Assembly (NCBI GenBank): GCA_048173955.1
Contig: DBEYOB010000046.1
Location: 1 to 64,000, forward strand
Reading direction: 5' to 3'
DNA: 64,000 bases
Source: CAZUFB01 sp048173955
GTDB taxonomy: Bacteria; Actinomycetota; Coriobacteriia; Coriobacteriales; UMGS124
The notes under the pieces were generated by a model. The model had not been told where the DNA came from. It saw nothing but the letters and a program-made list of their open reading frames with translations, and searched no databases. Below are positions 9,279 to 18,973 of this stretch, piece by piece (position 1 is the stretch's first letter; every line of letters begins with the position of its first letter). Made by a program: the position numbers and the translations under genes.

Positions 9279-9320
9279 CAAAAGCCCCGCTCGGCGCTGG
9301 ATGGAACGCCGGGCGGGGCC
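9279..9320 (-). terminator. Rho-independent terminator of FAD reductase
   Basis: On the minus strand GCCCCGCCCGGCG and CGCCGAGCGGGGC pair with one mismatch across an 10-base loop and are followed by TTTT. It lies ~65 bases after the stop at 9386. A near-identical hairpin ends the paralogous gene at 13138. Confidence 0.8.
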
Positions 9321-9385
9321 AAAGGGGGATGCCGCCGATGGAAGGGGGTCTCCCGGCGGGGATGATTGGCTGTCAGGCTCGCTGC

Positions 9386-11137
9386 TTACTCCCACGGTTC
9401 CAACGTGGCGATGTGGTTGGCGGCCACGTAGCCCACGATGAAGCCGTTGGCGATGGCATTGCCGCCGATGGCGTAGGCGCGGCCCGTGGGGTTGGCGATG
9501 CAGTTGGAGGCGGCGTACAGGCGCGGGATCACCTCGCCGCGCACGTTCTTGACTTGGGCGTTGCCGTTGATTTCCATACCGCCACACGTCTGCAGCATGC
9601 CAGGGTAGAGTTCGACGCAGTAGTAGGGACCCTCGGCGGCTAGCGGGGCCATGGAGGGGTTCTTGAGCTCTCCCGACTCCACGCGGCTCACGTCGCCGGT
9701 GGTGTACATATCCCAGGTGCTTTCGCCGCGACACCAGTCCTTGTCCACGCCCTCTGCGCACATGGTGTTCCAGCGTTCGACGGTGGCGAGCAGGTTCTCC
9801 TTGTCGATGCCCATGCCGTCGGCCAGCTCCTCCATGGTTTCGAAGGTATGCACCCATTCGGGGAACTCGCCCGATTCGACCATGCTGGAGAGGTTTGGCG
9901 TGCCGTTGCCGAAGTTGCCGTCAAAGGTGCTGTCGACGATCACGTAACCGGGAATGTTTCGCCACTCGCGGCGGCCGGTGTCGTAGGTGTCCCATGAGCG
10001 GCCGAACAGGTCGTAGCTGGCACCCTCGCACACGAAGCGCTCGCCGTGCTTGTTCACGATGATGCTTCCAACGTGGCCGGGGGTAATCCAGATGGGATTC
10101 TGCTGCTCGGAGTTGATGAAGCCGTCGTCGAGCGAGAGGTCGCACGACACATAGCGCTCGGGATGGCCAGCCATGTTGAAGCAGTGATTGAAGACCTCGT
10201 TCATGTTGCGCATGTTCGCGCCAACTTCCATTGCCATGATGTGGCCGTCACCGGTGTTGGTCTCGATGGCGCAGGTGGTGTAGATGGGATGGTTGATATA
10301 GTGCCTGACCATCTCCTGGTTCTGGTCGTATCCGCCGGTACCGAGCACCACGGCATAGCGTGCCTTGATGGCGATCTCGTTTCCATCCGGATCGGTCGCC
10401 CACACGCCGATGACCTCGCCGTCGCCCAAGGCGGGATCGCCGGCGTAAATGAGCTTGGTGGCGGCAGTTCCCATCAGCACGGGAATCTCACGGGCGTCGA
10501 TGGCGTCCTTGGCAAACGCCTGGATGGCACGGCCTGCGGCTGCTCCCGTCTCTTCGTGCATGCCGATGAAGACGCTCACGGGGGTGTCAGCGTACTCGTC
10601 GGTAATCGGGGTGCCACCGTAATAGAAGTTGTAGGACATGTGGGGGTTGGCTTCGGAGGAAGTCCAGTTGAAGCCGCACTCGTTGTTCATGTAGTCGACG
10701 GCTGCCGGGCAGTTGTCAATCATCATGTCGATGAGTTCTTCGCTTGACTGACCCTCGGCCACTTCCATAAGGTAGTCCTTGAGCATGTCGCGCGGAATCT
10801 CCCTGTTTCCAAGCTCCAGGGAGCGGGTGGCGTTGGGGCACATCATGCCACCGCCGCACAGGGCCGTTGTTCCGCCGAACCAGGTGGGGTGCTTTTCGAG
10901 CACGATTACATCGAGACCTTCGTCGTGGGCGCGCAGGGCTGCCGTGATGGCCGAACCGGATCCGACCAGGACCACGTCGGTCTCGTAGGCCCATTCTTCG
11001 GGCATCCAGGGCTGGTCGCCTGTGGGTGCGGCTTCGTCGGCCTGGGCAACGCCTGCCGTTGCCGCAGCGGTGGCGAGGGCGGCTGCGCCACCGACAACGC
11101 CGGCGTTTTTCACAAACGTGCGCCTGCTGAGTTCCAT
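9386..11137 (-). CDS. Tat-exported FAD-dependent reductase
   Basis: 583 residues. Tat signal LSRRTFVKNAG (3-13), mature region starting near 'AQADEAAP', FAD fold 'VVLVGSGSAITAALRA' (~55-70), Gly-rich 'FGGTTALCGGGMMCPNATR', and C-terminal FAD closure 'RLYAASNCIANPTGRAYAI'. The start at 11137 follows GAAAGGGG; the frame extends 40 codons further without RBS. It is a paralog of 13138-14859 (same order of motifs, same terminator), with a LuxR regulator between them on the same strand. Tandem duplication followed by divergence of substrate range is likely. The electron acceptor is unknown. Confidence 0.9.
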   Translation of the reverse strand: MELSRRTFVKNAGVVGGAAALATAAATAGVAQADEAAPTGDQPWMPEEWAYETDVVLVGSGSAITAALRAHDEGLDVIVLEKHPTWFGGTTALCGGGMMCPNATRSLELGNREIPRDMLKDYLMEVAEGQSSEELIDMMIDNCPAAVDYMNNECGFNWTSSEANPHMSYNFYYGGTPITDEYADTPVSVFIGMHEETGAAAGRAIQAFAKDAIDAREIPVLMGTAATKLIYAGDPALGDGEVIGVWATDPDGNEIAIKARYAVVLGTGGYDQNQEMVRHYINHPIYTTCAIETNTGDGHIMAMEVGANMRNMNEVFNHCFNMAGHPERYVSCDLSLDDGFINSEQQNPIWITPGHVGSIIVNKHGERFVCEGASYDLFGRSWDTYDTGRREWRNIPGYVIVDSTFDGNFGNGTPNLSSMVESGEFPEWVHTFETMEELADGMGIDKENLLATVERWNTMCAEGVDKDWCRGESTWDMYTTGDVSRVESGELKNPSMAPLAAEGPYYCVELYPGMLQTCGGMEINGNAQVKNVRGEVIPRLYAASNCIANPTGRAYAIGGNAIANGFIVGYVAANHIATLEPWE

Positions 11138-11395
11138 ACGATTATTCCCCTTTCGTTTGTTCCGGCCACGTTGTCCATGAGCGGCGTGCCGGTCGTGCGT
11201 CGTTCCCGTTCGCATCGGGCCTGACGCCAGCATGCATCGGACAAAGCGGAAGGACACTCGCCGAAAGGGGTGCTTTTTCTAGCGGAGCAAATATCTCTTT
11301 TGGTTGTCGACAAACGAGGGTTGGCGCTAATGCGCATCATTTACCTGCGAGTTTATCCAAAAGGGGCAGGAGTGAGACGCTTTATTGACGCTCCG

Positions 11396-12799
11396 TCACT
11401 CTCCGGTGTCACGTCGTGTTATCTCATCTGCATCGCGTTCGACCAGGTTGATGAGCTCCTGGCGCGAGGAGACGCCGCACTTTTGGTAGACGTTGCGGCG
11501 GTGATACTTGGCGGTGCTCTCGGAGATGTGCAGGTCGAGCGCAATCTGCTTCAGCGCATGACCGCGGGCGAGGTGGGCGAAGACGCTCGTCTCGGCTTCG
11601 GTGAGTCCGTAGCGGTGAGCAAATTCCTCCGCTGCCACTGTGGGGTTGTAGGACGGTGTCGTTGACGTCCCTCCCGATGCATGCGGTAGGGCACTGTTGT
11701 CCCTGCCGTCAAGGACATAGACCCTGCCGGAGCTGACCGAGGTTATAGCGAAAGCGGCTATGGTGACGACAAGGGCGGCCGTGTACGCCACTTGTTCGCC
11801 GATGAACATTCCCACGATGTTGGCGACTGCGCTCAAGGCGTAGACGGCGGCGAGCCCGCGGATTCCCCATGCCGACATGTGGCGGTTTTGCTGCGAGAAC
11901 CAGGAGATGGCATAGACTTCGAGCAACCAGAACCCAGCGAAGACAAGGGCCGGCAGCCAGTCGGGCGCGGCGGGGACCATGAGCGCAACCGACACACACG
12001 CACACACGCCCAGCGAGAGGCCCACGAAGAGTGTCGTCGAACGTGCGGGTCCTAGGAACAGCGCAACAAGGGTCACGGCGAGCGAGGCAAGCACCAGCAG
12101 ACAAACCCTTTGTTCCGAGTCGGCTACCGTGCCGTACGACGCGATGCCGCTTGCGAGACAGCACAGCAGCAGGCTGATGGTCTGCGACGGCGGAAACGGC
12201 ATTCGGGCGGAGGGCCTGGGGGACATGCCGACCGAGCTCGGGTTGTACTGTCTATTCTGGGGACCCCAGACGAACAGGGCGACGGCGGACGCGGGGAGGA
12301 CGAGGGAGAGCGCCCGGGTGGGGACGTCGTCGAACAGAAGGCAGAAAAGGCGGACGAAGAACATGGCGCCCGATGCTGCGGCAATCAAGACGAAGGTCCC
12401 GTTCGTTCCGTATCGGTAACGGTAAAGCCAGGCACCCATAAACAGGCCCTGCGCGGTTCCCGCCACTGCGCTTCCGATAATGGAGACGGCCCCGCTGTGT
12501 AGACCTGATCCCATCCACAACAACAGCGTTCCCGCGATGGCCGCTGCTGTTCCGATTAGGGCGTAGCGGTTTTCGGGATTCGGGTCGGTGGAGGGTTTGA
12601 CGAACGAGAGGGCGAAGAACGTCGAGGCGACTGCCGCCTGAAGGCAGATGTGCAGCGGAGCACCTATGTCAATCGGTGCGCCGAACGCGGTGCCACCATG
12701 GTTCCACCCGAGCGTTACCCAGGCAAAAAAGAGGCCGAGACTCAGGCAGGCCGACACCGTGGAGACGTGGGGCCCTCGCTGCGTCACCGCTTCACTCAT
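11396..12799 (-). CDS. LuxR-family regulator with multi-pass membrane N-terminus
   Basis: 467 residues. About 12 hydrophobic segments fill residues ~15-370; the C-terminus carries a LuxR HTH ('YGLTEAETSVFAHLARGHAL', 'ESTAKYHRRNVYQKCGVSS'). The ATG at 12799 has GGGAGA ten bases upstream; an in-frame ATG at 12829 is the alternative. It lies between two paralogous reductases, all on the minus strand, with 338 bases upstream and 258 downstream, so it may act on either or both. Unlike the other LuxR genes here it is not divergent from a reductase. Confidence 0.87.
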   Translation of the reverse strand: MSEAVTQRGPHVSTVSACLSLGLFFAWVTLGWNHGGTAFGAPIDIGAPLHICLQAAVASTFFALSFVKPSTDPNPENRYALIGTAAAIAGTLLLWMGSGLHSGAVSIIGSAVAGTAQGLFMGAWLYRYRYGTNGTFVLIAAASGAMFFVRLFCLLFDDVPTRALSLVLPASAVALFVWGPQNRQYNPSSVGMSPRPSARMPFPPSQTISLLLCCLASGIASYGTVADSEQRVCLLVLASLAVTLVALFLGPARSTTLFVGLSLGVCACVSVALMVPAAPDWLPALVFAGFWLLEVYAISWFSQQNRHMSAWGIRGLAAVYALSAVANIVGMFIGEQVAYTAALVVTIAAFAITSVSSGRVYVLDGRDNSALPHASGGTSTTPSYNPTVAAEEFAHRYGLTEAETSVFAHLARGHALKQIALDLHISESTAKYHRRNVYQKCGVSSRQELINLVERDADEITRRDTGE

Positions 12800-13034
12800 G
12801 CTCGAATCATCTCCCTGCAGTCGCTGCATCGGCTGCGTGAAAAACGGGTGTCTGTCATCATGGGACTATTATTGTAGCAACGACCGTCCAAGGGGTGGTG
12901 TTTTGGCGATTCGAGGGGACGCTCGATTTCCTTGTGACCCGTCGTAATGGCATCGGACCGGCTTGTCGTAGGATGTTCGGTGCCTATGTGCCGGCGGATA
13001 CTCGCCACAGTTACGGTCAGAGTTCGCCCCGCGC

Positions 13035-13074
13035 AAAACCCGCCCGGCGTTGGATGGAGCGCCGGGCGGGTCCA
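13035..13074 (-). terminator. Rho-independent terminator of FAD reductase
   Basis: Perfect 11-base arms CCCGCCCGGCG/CGCCGGGCGGG around a ten-base loop; on the minus strand the stem is followed by TTTT. It sits ~65 bases after the stop at 13138, the same spacing and loop (TCCATCCA core) as the terminator at 9279-9320. Confidence 0.85.
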
Positions 13075-13137
13075 AAAGGGGGGATGTCGCTTGTTGTCGG
13101 AGGGGTTATCGACGGTGAGGGTCGTTCGCCGGCGCAT

Positions 13138-14859
13138 TTACTCCCAGGGCTGCAGTGTGGCGATGTGGTTGGCCGCCACATAACCTACGACGTAACCATT
13201 GGCGAGTGTTGTTCCGCCGATGGGGTAGCCGCGACCGAGGACGTTGGCGATGCAGCAGCCGCCGGCGTACAGGCGCGGGATGACTTCGCCGCGCACGTTC
13301 ACGACCTGGGCATTGGCGTTGATTTCGATGCCGCCGGCGGTTTGAAGCATACCGGGATAGATTTCGGAGCAGTAGAACGGGCCCTCCTTGAGGGGTGCCA
13401 TGCAGGGGTTCTTGAGCTCGCCGGACTCCACGCGGGAGGCGTTACCGGCGGTGAAGCGATCCCAGGTGCCCTCGCCGCGATGCCAGTCCTTGTCGACGCC
13501 CTCTTCGCACATGGCATTCCAGCGTTCGACGGTGGCGAGCAGGTTCTCCTTGTCGATGCCCATGCCGTCGGCCAGCTCTTCCATCGTGTCGAAGACATGG
13601 AGCCATTCGGGGAACTCGCCGGATTCAATCATGCTGGAGAGGGGTTCCACGCCGTTGCCGAAGGAACCTTTGTATGTACCGTCCGAGATGACATAACCGG
13701 GGATGTTGCGCCACTCACGGCTGCCGGTGTCGTAGGCGTCAAAGGCACGACCGATGAGGTCGTAGCTTGCACCCTCGCAGCAGAAACGTTCGCCGTGCTT
13801 GTTGACCATGATAGAACCCGTCTGGCCGGGAGCGAGCCATAGAGGGTTCTGCTCTTCAGAGTGGGTTGCCCCGGTGTCGAGCGTCAAATCGACGGAGGCG
13901 TAGCGGTCGGGATGCTCCTCCATGTTGTAGCACATATTGTACGCTTTGTTCATGTTGCGCATGTTGGCACCGAGTTCGGCAGCCATGACAAGGCCGTCCC
14001 CGGTGTTGGTTTCTACGGCGCAGGTGGAGTAGATGGGGTGGTTAATGTAGTGGCGTACCATCTCGCGGTTGTGATCGAAGCCGCCGGTGCCCAGCACTAC
14101 CGCGTAGCGTGCCTTGATGGCGATCTCGTTGCCGTCGGGGTCGGTCGCCCACAGGCCGATGACCTCGCCGTCGCCCAGAGCTGGATTGCCGGCGTAGATG
14201 AGCTTGGTGGCGGCGGTGCCCATCAACACCTCGATGTTGCGGGCCGCCAGGGCGTCCTTGGCGTATTCGGGTAGTGCACGCCCTGAGGATGCTCCGGTTG
14301 CCTCGTGCGTGCCGATGCTGACGTAGGCATGGACGCTGGAGTATTCGTCTTCGATTTCAGGGAAGGGATAGTAGAAATTATAGGGTTGGCCATCAACCAT
14401 GCCGAACGACAGCCATCTGTAGCCGCAATCGTTGTTGAGGTAGTCGGCGGCTGCGGCGCAGTTGTCGATCATCATGTCGTCGCTCGACTGTCCTTCGGCG
14501 CAGCTTGTGAAGTAGTCCTTGAGGACGTCTCGGGGAATCTCCGGGCAGCCGGCCTCAAGAGCCATGGAGTTGTTGGGGCACAGCATGCCGCCGCCGGACA
14601 GGGCCGTGGTTCCGCCGAACCAGGTGGGGTGTTTCTCGAGCACGAGCACGTCGAGCCCTGCGTCGTGGGCGCGGAAGGCGGCCGATACAATCGACCCGGT
14701 GCCCACGACGATCACATCAGTCTCGCGATCCCACTTTTCGGGCATCCAGGACTGACCGGCGGCTTCATCGGCGAGTGCGACTGGTGCGGCCGCGGTTGCC
14801 AGGACGGTGCCACCTGCCATGCCGGCAGTTTTGACGAACGAACGTCTGCTAAGTTCCAT
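13138..14859 (-). CDS. Tat-exported FAD-dependent reductase
   Basis: 573 residues. Tat signal LSRRSFVKTAG, then 'DVIVVGTGSIVSAAFRA' (FAD fold ~48-64), 'FGGTTALSGGGMLCPNNS', and C-terminal 'RLYAGGCCIANVLGRGYPI'. The start at 14859 follows GGAAGGAAGG. It is the close paralog of 9386-11137; the second Cys of 'TALCGGGMMC' is kept but the first is Ser here, one visible difference in the flavin/substrate pocket region. Divergent from it at 15263 lies a LuxR gene that an IS has cut, so this reductase may have lost its own regulator. Confidence 0.9.
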   Translation of the reverse strand: MELSRRSFVKTAGMAGGTVLATAAAPVALADEAAGQSWMPEKWDRETDVIVVGTGSIVSAAFRAHDAGLDVLVLEKHPTWFGGTTALSGGGMLCPNNSMALEAGCPEIPRDVLKDYFTSCAEGQSSDDMMIDNCAAAADYLNNDCGYRWLSFGMVDGQPYNFYYPFPEIEDEYSSVHAYVSIGTHEATGASSGRALPEYAKDALAARNIEVLMGTAATKLIYAGNPALGDGEVIGLWATDPDGNEIAIKARYAVVLGTGGFDHNREMVRHYINHPIYSTCAVETNTGDGLVMAAELGANMRNMNKAYNMCYNMEEHPDRYASVDLTLDTGATHSEEQNPLWLAPGQTGSIMVNKHGERFCCEGASYDLIGRAFDAYDTGSREWRNIPGYVISDGTYKGSFGNGVEPLSSMIESGEFPEWLHVFDTMEELADGMGIDKENLLATVERWNAMCEEGVDKDWHRGEGTWDRFTAGNASRVESGELKNPCMAPLKEGPFYCSEIYPGMLQTAGGIEINANAQVVNVRGEVIPRLYAGGCCIANVLGRGYPIGGTTLANGYVVGYVAANHIATLQPWE

Positions 14860-15262
14860 AGTAATGGCCTTCCTTCCGTATTTCAATTTGCCTGTTGTCG
14901 TTGGCTATCACGGTGGCGGTCGATTGCGAAAACCTTTGCACCGGTTACGTTCGCCGCAGGAAGTGCATGCCGTGTCAGCCTGGCAACAGCATGGTTGTGA
15001 GTGGAGATTCGGTCACTAACCTATAGGGATGAACGCTGAGCGGAGTTGGATTGGACTGTTTGGTTGGTATTTTTTTGAACAAATTCAAGAAATAGCCGAT
15101 GAACTGGGTTTTTAGACAAAAAGGATGAAAAGGTGTGTCATATGGACGCGGTTTTCCGCGTTCTCGGCATGAATGAAAATAGTTGGTCGCTACAATGGTT
15201 TCTAAGACAACGGTATCGCATAGCTGAGTGTGTGGCAAAGAGGATTGGCGGAGGGCCGACTG
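14860..15262. promoter_or_regulatory. A/T-rich divergent promoter region
   Basis: 403 bases between the FAD reductase (minus) and the disrupted LuxR gene (plus). It is much richer in A/T than its surroundings and contains TTGAACAAATTCAAG near 15067, an imperfect palindrome whose GAACAAATTCA core also occurs in the promoter of the flavoprotein gene at 42581. No gene is seen. Confidence 0.4.
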
Positions 15263-15475
15263 GTGGCGCAGACAGATTACTGGCAGGGCCGTTCTTTTGT
15301 CGGTGTGTTCATTGGTTGCCTGAGTTTGGGAATGGTTTTCTGTTGGGCGTCGTGTGTCGCTGGGTCAGGAGGGATTCAGCAGGGTGTCGCAACTTTGTCC
15401 GGCATTTCGATCAATGGGGTGATGGCGAGCCAGAGCGACTTTCTGCTCAGGCTCATGGCCGGTCTTGCGCTTTTG
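15263..15475 (+). pseudogene. LuxR membrane regulator, N-terminal fragment cut by IS
   Basis: A GTG at 15263 with GGAGGG upstream opens 71 codons with two hydrophobic segments ('FVGVFIGCLSLGMVFCWASC' and 'LLRLMAGLALL') in the style of the N-termini of the other LuxR regulators in this window. The frame enters the IS left end at 15476. No LuxR HTH is found to the right of the IS, so the 3' part is not merely displaced; it was lost too. Confidence 0.6.
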
Positions 15476-16925
15476 GGGACCCCGGACAAAATCTCGGACC
15501 GAGCTTGGTCCAGGAAGGGAGTCCGATGTACACCAAGGAGGAGCGCGAGGGGGTCCTCTGGGAGTTCCACCGCAGCGGGATGAGCGTCCCGGAGGCCTGC
15601 CGGCGGCTGCCGCTTTTCCCGACCCGCCACAACCTGTATCTTTGGCTGAAGATGGAGGAGGCGGGCGAGCTCGCCGCGACCGAGATGCCGGACCGGCCGG
15701 AGCGCATGCACTGCGCCCACGGCGAGGGCAGCCCGAGGTACGCGGCGCGCGCCCGCCGCGGGCGGGAGGGGGCCGGCGGGGCGGCGGAACCTGAGCAGAC
15801 GGACTGGCGCGACTGGGGCGCCGACCTGCCGGAGGACCCGGCGGAGCGCGCGAGGATGGCGGAGGTCAAGCTCGCCGAGGCGCTGGCGGTGTTGGACGTC
15901 CTAAAAGCACCAGGCCCGGCCTCTTTGACCAGCATGGAGAAGTGGCGGGCCGGGGAGCTGGCGCGGGAGAGGAGCCCGCTCGTGAGGCTCGGGGACGTGA
16001 CCGAGACGCTCTCGATACCCAAGAGCACCTACCTGGACCAGGCCGCGAGGGCGTCTAGGCCCGACCCCAAGGCCGCCCTGCGCGTGCGCGTGCGCGCCTC
16101 CTTCGAGGCGAGCGGCGGGGCGTACGGCGCCGGGTCGGTGACCGCCGACCTGCGCTCCGGGGAGGGCGAGCCCGTCTCCTGGCGCGACCTGGAGCCCGGG
16201 GGCATGTCCGCGCCCGTCGTCGCCTCCGAGAAGGTCGTGCGGGCGATCATGGCCGAGGAGGGCCTCGTCTCGCGCAAGGCGGCGCAGATGGCGCGCCGCG
16301 CGCGGTACTCGAGCTGCGCCGGCGAGCTCTCCGAGCGCCCCGCCAACCTGCCGCTCGCCGAGGACGGCACCCACGACTTCCACGCGCCCGAGCCCGGGCT
16401 GCTCGTCGTCACCGACGTCACCGAGTTCAGGCTCGACGGGTACAAGGCCTACCTCTCCCCGGCGACCGGCTGCTTCGACGGGTGGCCGGTGTGCTGGAGG
16501 CTGTCCAGGCATCCGGACAAGGAGCTCATGGTCGGCATGCTCTCCGACCTCGTCGAGGAGGTCGGGCCCACCGAGGAGAGGCCCCTCGTGCTGCACACCG
16601 ACGGCGGCTCGGCCTGCATGACCGGCGACTGGGCGTCGGCGTGCGAGGGGGGCCACGTCGTCCGCTCGATGTCGCGCAAGGCGAGGAGCCCGGACAACGC
16701 CCGCGCCGAGGGCTTCTTCGGCACGCTCAAGTGCGACTTCTTCGAGGGGAGGGACTGGGCGGGCGTGGGCTTCGAGGAGTTCGCCGCCGCGCTCGACCGC
16801 TACATCGAGTGGTACCGCAGCGGGAAGCTCAAGAAGGCGCTGGGATGGAGGACGATCCGGCAGGCCCGCGAGGGGCTCGCGGGGGCGGCGTAGCCGGAAT
16901 AGTCCGGAAAAACGTCCGGGGTCCC
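15476..16925 (+). mobile_element. IS3-family (IS150-like) insertion sequence
   Basis: About 1450 bp bounded by perfect 12-bp inverted repeats, GGGACCCCGGAC at 15476-15487 and its complement at 16914-16925. It carries one transposase gene. I could not settle the target duplication: a short T-rich match (TTT) lies on both sides but is ambiguous. The terminal repeats may extend one or two bases further. Confidence 0.8.
15526..16893 (+). CDS. IS3-family transposase, single-frame OrfAB
   Basis: 455 residues. The N-terminal ~45 residues are an HTH ('GMSVPEACRRLPLFPTRHNL'), the rest an rve integrase core with the DDE residues in 'LLVVTDVTEFRL', 'VLHTDGGSAC' and 'NARAEGFFGTLKCDFFEG'. IS3 members usually make this protein by a -1 frameshift between two frames; here HTH and catalytic core lie in one continuous frame. 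The start follows GGAAGGGAG. The protein seems complete, so the element may still be mobile. Confidence 0.88.
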   Translation: MYTKEEREGVLWEFHRSGMSVPEACRRLPLFPTRHNLYLWLKMEEAGELAATEMPDRPERMHCAHGEGSPRYAARARRGREGAGGAAEPEQTDWRDWGADLPEDPAERARMAEVKLAEALAVLDVLKAPGPASLTSMEKWRAGELARERSPLVRLGDVTETLSIPKSTYLDQAARASRPDPKAALRVRVRASFEASGGAYGAGSVTADLRSGEGEPVSWRDLEPGGMSAPVVASEKVVRAIMAEEGLVSRKAAQMARRARYSSCAGELSERPANLPLAEDGTHDFHAPEPGLLVVTDVTEFRLDGYKAYLSPATGCFDGWPVCWRLSRHPDKELMVGMLSDLVEEVGPTEERPLVLHTDGGSACMTGDWASACEGGHVVRSMSRKARSPDNARAEGFFGTLKCDFFEGRDWAGVGFEEFAAALDRYIEWYRSGKLKKALGWRTIRQAREGLAGAA

Positions 16926-17395
16926 TTTCGGGGCTATCTTGTCCAAAAACGCGCCCATTCAGTAGCGCCCGCGAAAGAGTGCTCTAACTAATATCATAGT
17001 ATTAAATATTAACCTGCGGTTTTGTAGACGACCATTGCATCGACGGGTAGTTCATGGAGTCTGAGGGGCGCCCCAGGGCGTCTGCTACAAGCCAGCGCTC
17101 CTGAATAACCCCCTTTTGGGACGAGATACCCTCGGATTTTGGCAGAGGAAGGCAATTTTCCCCGAAATTATATTTAAGATTGATATATGTTGCAATGGGC
17201 GATGGAGCTGCTTCGAAATCGAAGCACTCGACAGCTTCGCCGCGGTGAACGAGGCGCTGGCGCAGGTGTAAGGTTTGCCGCGCAGGCGTAAGGCATCGGC
17301 GCAAGGGCCCACCGGTCGGCGCAAGGCGCACCGAACGGGCATCCCCCCGGTACTGCATGCCGAGGGCCGGTGCCCGTGGGGCGGGGTCCGTCTCC
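16926..17395. other. Intergenic stretch right of the IS
   Basis: 470 bases. The first ~300 are A/T-rich. A minus-strand frame ending at 17002 has no recognisable domain. Repeated GGCGCAAGG/GCGTAAGG-like words occur near 17270-17330. I see no supported gene and no remnant of the disrupted LuxR HTH. Confidence 0.45.
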
Positions 17396-18973
17396 CTACG
17401 ACCGCGCCCTCGCGAGCGCCTCGTGCCAGCCGTCGACCGCGCGCCGGCGCTCGTCGGCGGCCATCTGCGGCTCGAACCGCGCACCCGCCGATGCGTTGGC
17501 GCGCAGCTGGGCGACGCCGTCCCAGTAGCCGACGCCCAGGCCCGCGAGGTAGGCGGCGCCCAGGGCGGTTGTCTCGCTCGTGCGGGCGCAGACGACCGGG
17601 CAGCCCAGCAGGTTGGCCTGCCACTGCATGGTGAACCGGTTGCGCGAGCCGCCCCCGTCGACGGCGAGGCGCCCCAGCCGGCAGCCCGCGTCGCGCTGCA
17701 TCGCCTCGACGATGTCACCGACCTGGTAGGCGATTCCCTCGAGCGCGGCGCGCACCAGGTGGGCGCGCGTGCAGCCGCGCGTGAGCCCGCTCACCAGGCC
17801 GCGGGCGTTGGCGTCCCACCACGGCGCGCCCAGGCCGGTGAACGCCGGTACCAGGTGGACGCCGCAGGTGTCGGGGACCGACAGGGCGAGCTCCTCGGTC
17901 TCCTCGGCCGTCCGCACCAGCTCGAGGTCGTCGCGCAGCCACTGCACGACCGACCCCGCGTTGAAGACCGATCCCTCGAGCGCGTATTCGACCGCATCGC
18001 CCGGTGTCGCGATGATGGTGGTGAGCAGGCCGTTCTCCGACCGCACCGGCACGGGACCCGTGTTCATGAGGATGAAGCAGCCTGTGCCGTAGGTCGCCTT
18101 CGTCTCGCCGGGCTCGAAGCAGCAGTGGCCGAACAGCGACGCCTGCTGGTCGCCCGCGACCCCCGTTATCGGGGGGCGCGCCGTCATGATCTCGCCCGCC
18201 ACGCGCCCGAAGTCTGCGCGCGACGGCAGAACCTCCGGCAGCATCGACGCGGGGATGCCGAACAGGTCGAGCAGCTCGTCGTCCCAGGCCAGGTCGTGGA
18301 TGTTGTAGAGCATCGTGCGGCTGGCGTTGGTGCGGTCGGTGGCGTGCACGGCGCCGGCGGTCAGGTTCCAGATGAGCCAGCTGTCGACCGTCCCGAACAG
18401 CAGGTCGCCCGCCTGCGCCGCCGCGCGGGCCCCGGGCACGTTCTCGAGGATCCAGGCGATCTTGCTGGCCGAGAAGTACGGGTCGGGGACGAGGCCGGTC
18501 TTGGCGGCGACCGTCTCGGCGAGGCCGCGGCGCACGAGGTCGGCGATCATCGGCTCGGTCCGGCGGCACTGCCAGCAGATGGCGTTGCACACCGGGTCGC
18601 CGGTGCGCCGGTCCCACACGACGGTCGTCTCGCGCTGGTTGGTGATGCCGACGGCGGCGATGCGGTCCGAGTAGATCCCGCTTGCGAACTGCACCTCCGA
18701 GATGGTCGAGACCTGCTTCGCCAGTATCTCGCGCGCATCGTGCTCGACCCAGCCCGGATGCGGGTAGTGCTGGGTTATCGGCTGGGACGCCTGGGCGACG
18801 GGCCGTCCGGCGGTGTCGAACAGGATCGCGCGCACCGACGTCGTGCCCGAGTCGAGTGCGAGCACGTAGGCGGCGTCGGGGTCGTGCGCGCCGGCGCGTC
18901 CTCGCGGGGACGTCGCTGCGGGTGCGGCCGGCGGGGTCGATGCGGTCGCGTGTGCTGCCGTCGCTGCTGTCAT
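17396..18973 (-). CDS. glpK: Glycerol kinase
   Basis: 525 residues. Phosphorylates glycerol to glycerol 3-phosphate with ATP in the cytosol. FGGY-family marks are clear: phosphate-1 loop 'LALDSGTTSVRAILFD' (~38-53), 'ITNQRETTVVWDRRTG', 'CWQCRRT', 'GTVDSWLIWNLTAG', 'GVAGDQQASLFG', and the FGGY C-terminal region 'LAVDGGGSRNRFTMQWQANL'. An Ala/Pro-rich extension of ~35 residues precedes the usual start; the ATG at 18973 with AGGAG upstream is the best start, but a later one cannot be excluded. It overlaps the upstream hydrolase gene by four bases (ATGA), so the two are co-translated; the lipase would release the glycerol used here. Confidence 0.95.
   Translation of the reverse strand: MTAATAAHATASTPPAAPAATSPRGRAGAHDPDAAYVLALDSGTTSVRAILFDTAGRPVAQASQPITQHYPHPGWVEHDAREILAKQVSTISEVQFASGIYSDRIAAVGITNQRETTVVWDRRTGDPVCNAICWQCRRTEPMIADLVRRGLAETVAAKTGLVPDPYFSASKIAWILENVPGARAAAQAGDLLFGTVDSWLIWNLTAGAVHATDRTNASRTMLYNIHDLAWDDELLDLFGIPASMLPEVLPSRADFGRVAGEIMTARPPITGVAGDQQASLFGHCCFEPGETKATYGTGCFILMNTGPVPVRSENGLLTTIIATPGDAVEYALEGSVFNAGSVVQWLRDDLELVRTAEETEELALSVPDTCGVHLVPAFTGLGAPWWDANARGLVSGLTRGCTRAHLVRAALEGIAYQVGDIVEAMQRDAGCRLGRLAVDGGGSRNRFTMQWQANLLGCPVVCARTSETTALGAAYLAGLGVGYWDGVAQLRANASAGARFEPQMAADERRRAVDGWHEALARARS

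Noticed and set aside
17002..17718. Minus-strand frame right of the IS3 element
   Set aside because: Most of it is antisense-like overlap with glpK in another frame; its C-terminal part has no recognisable domain or start.
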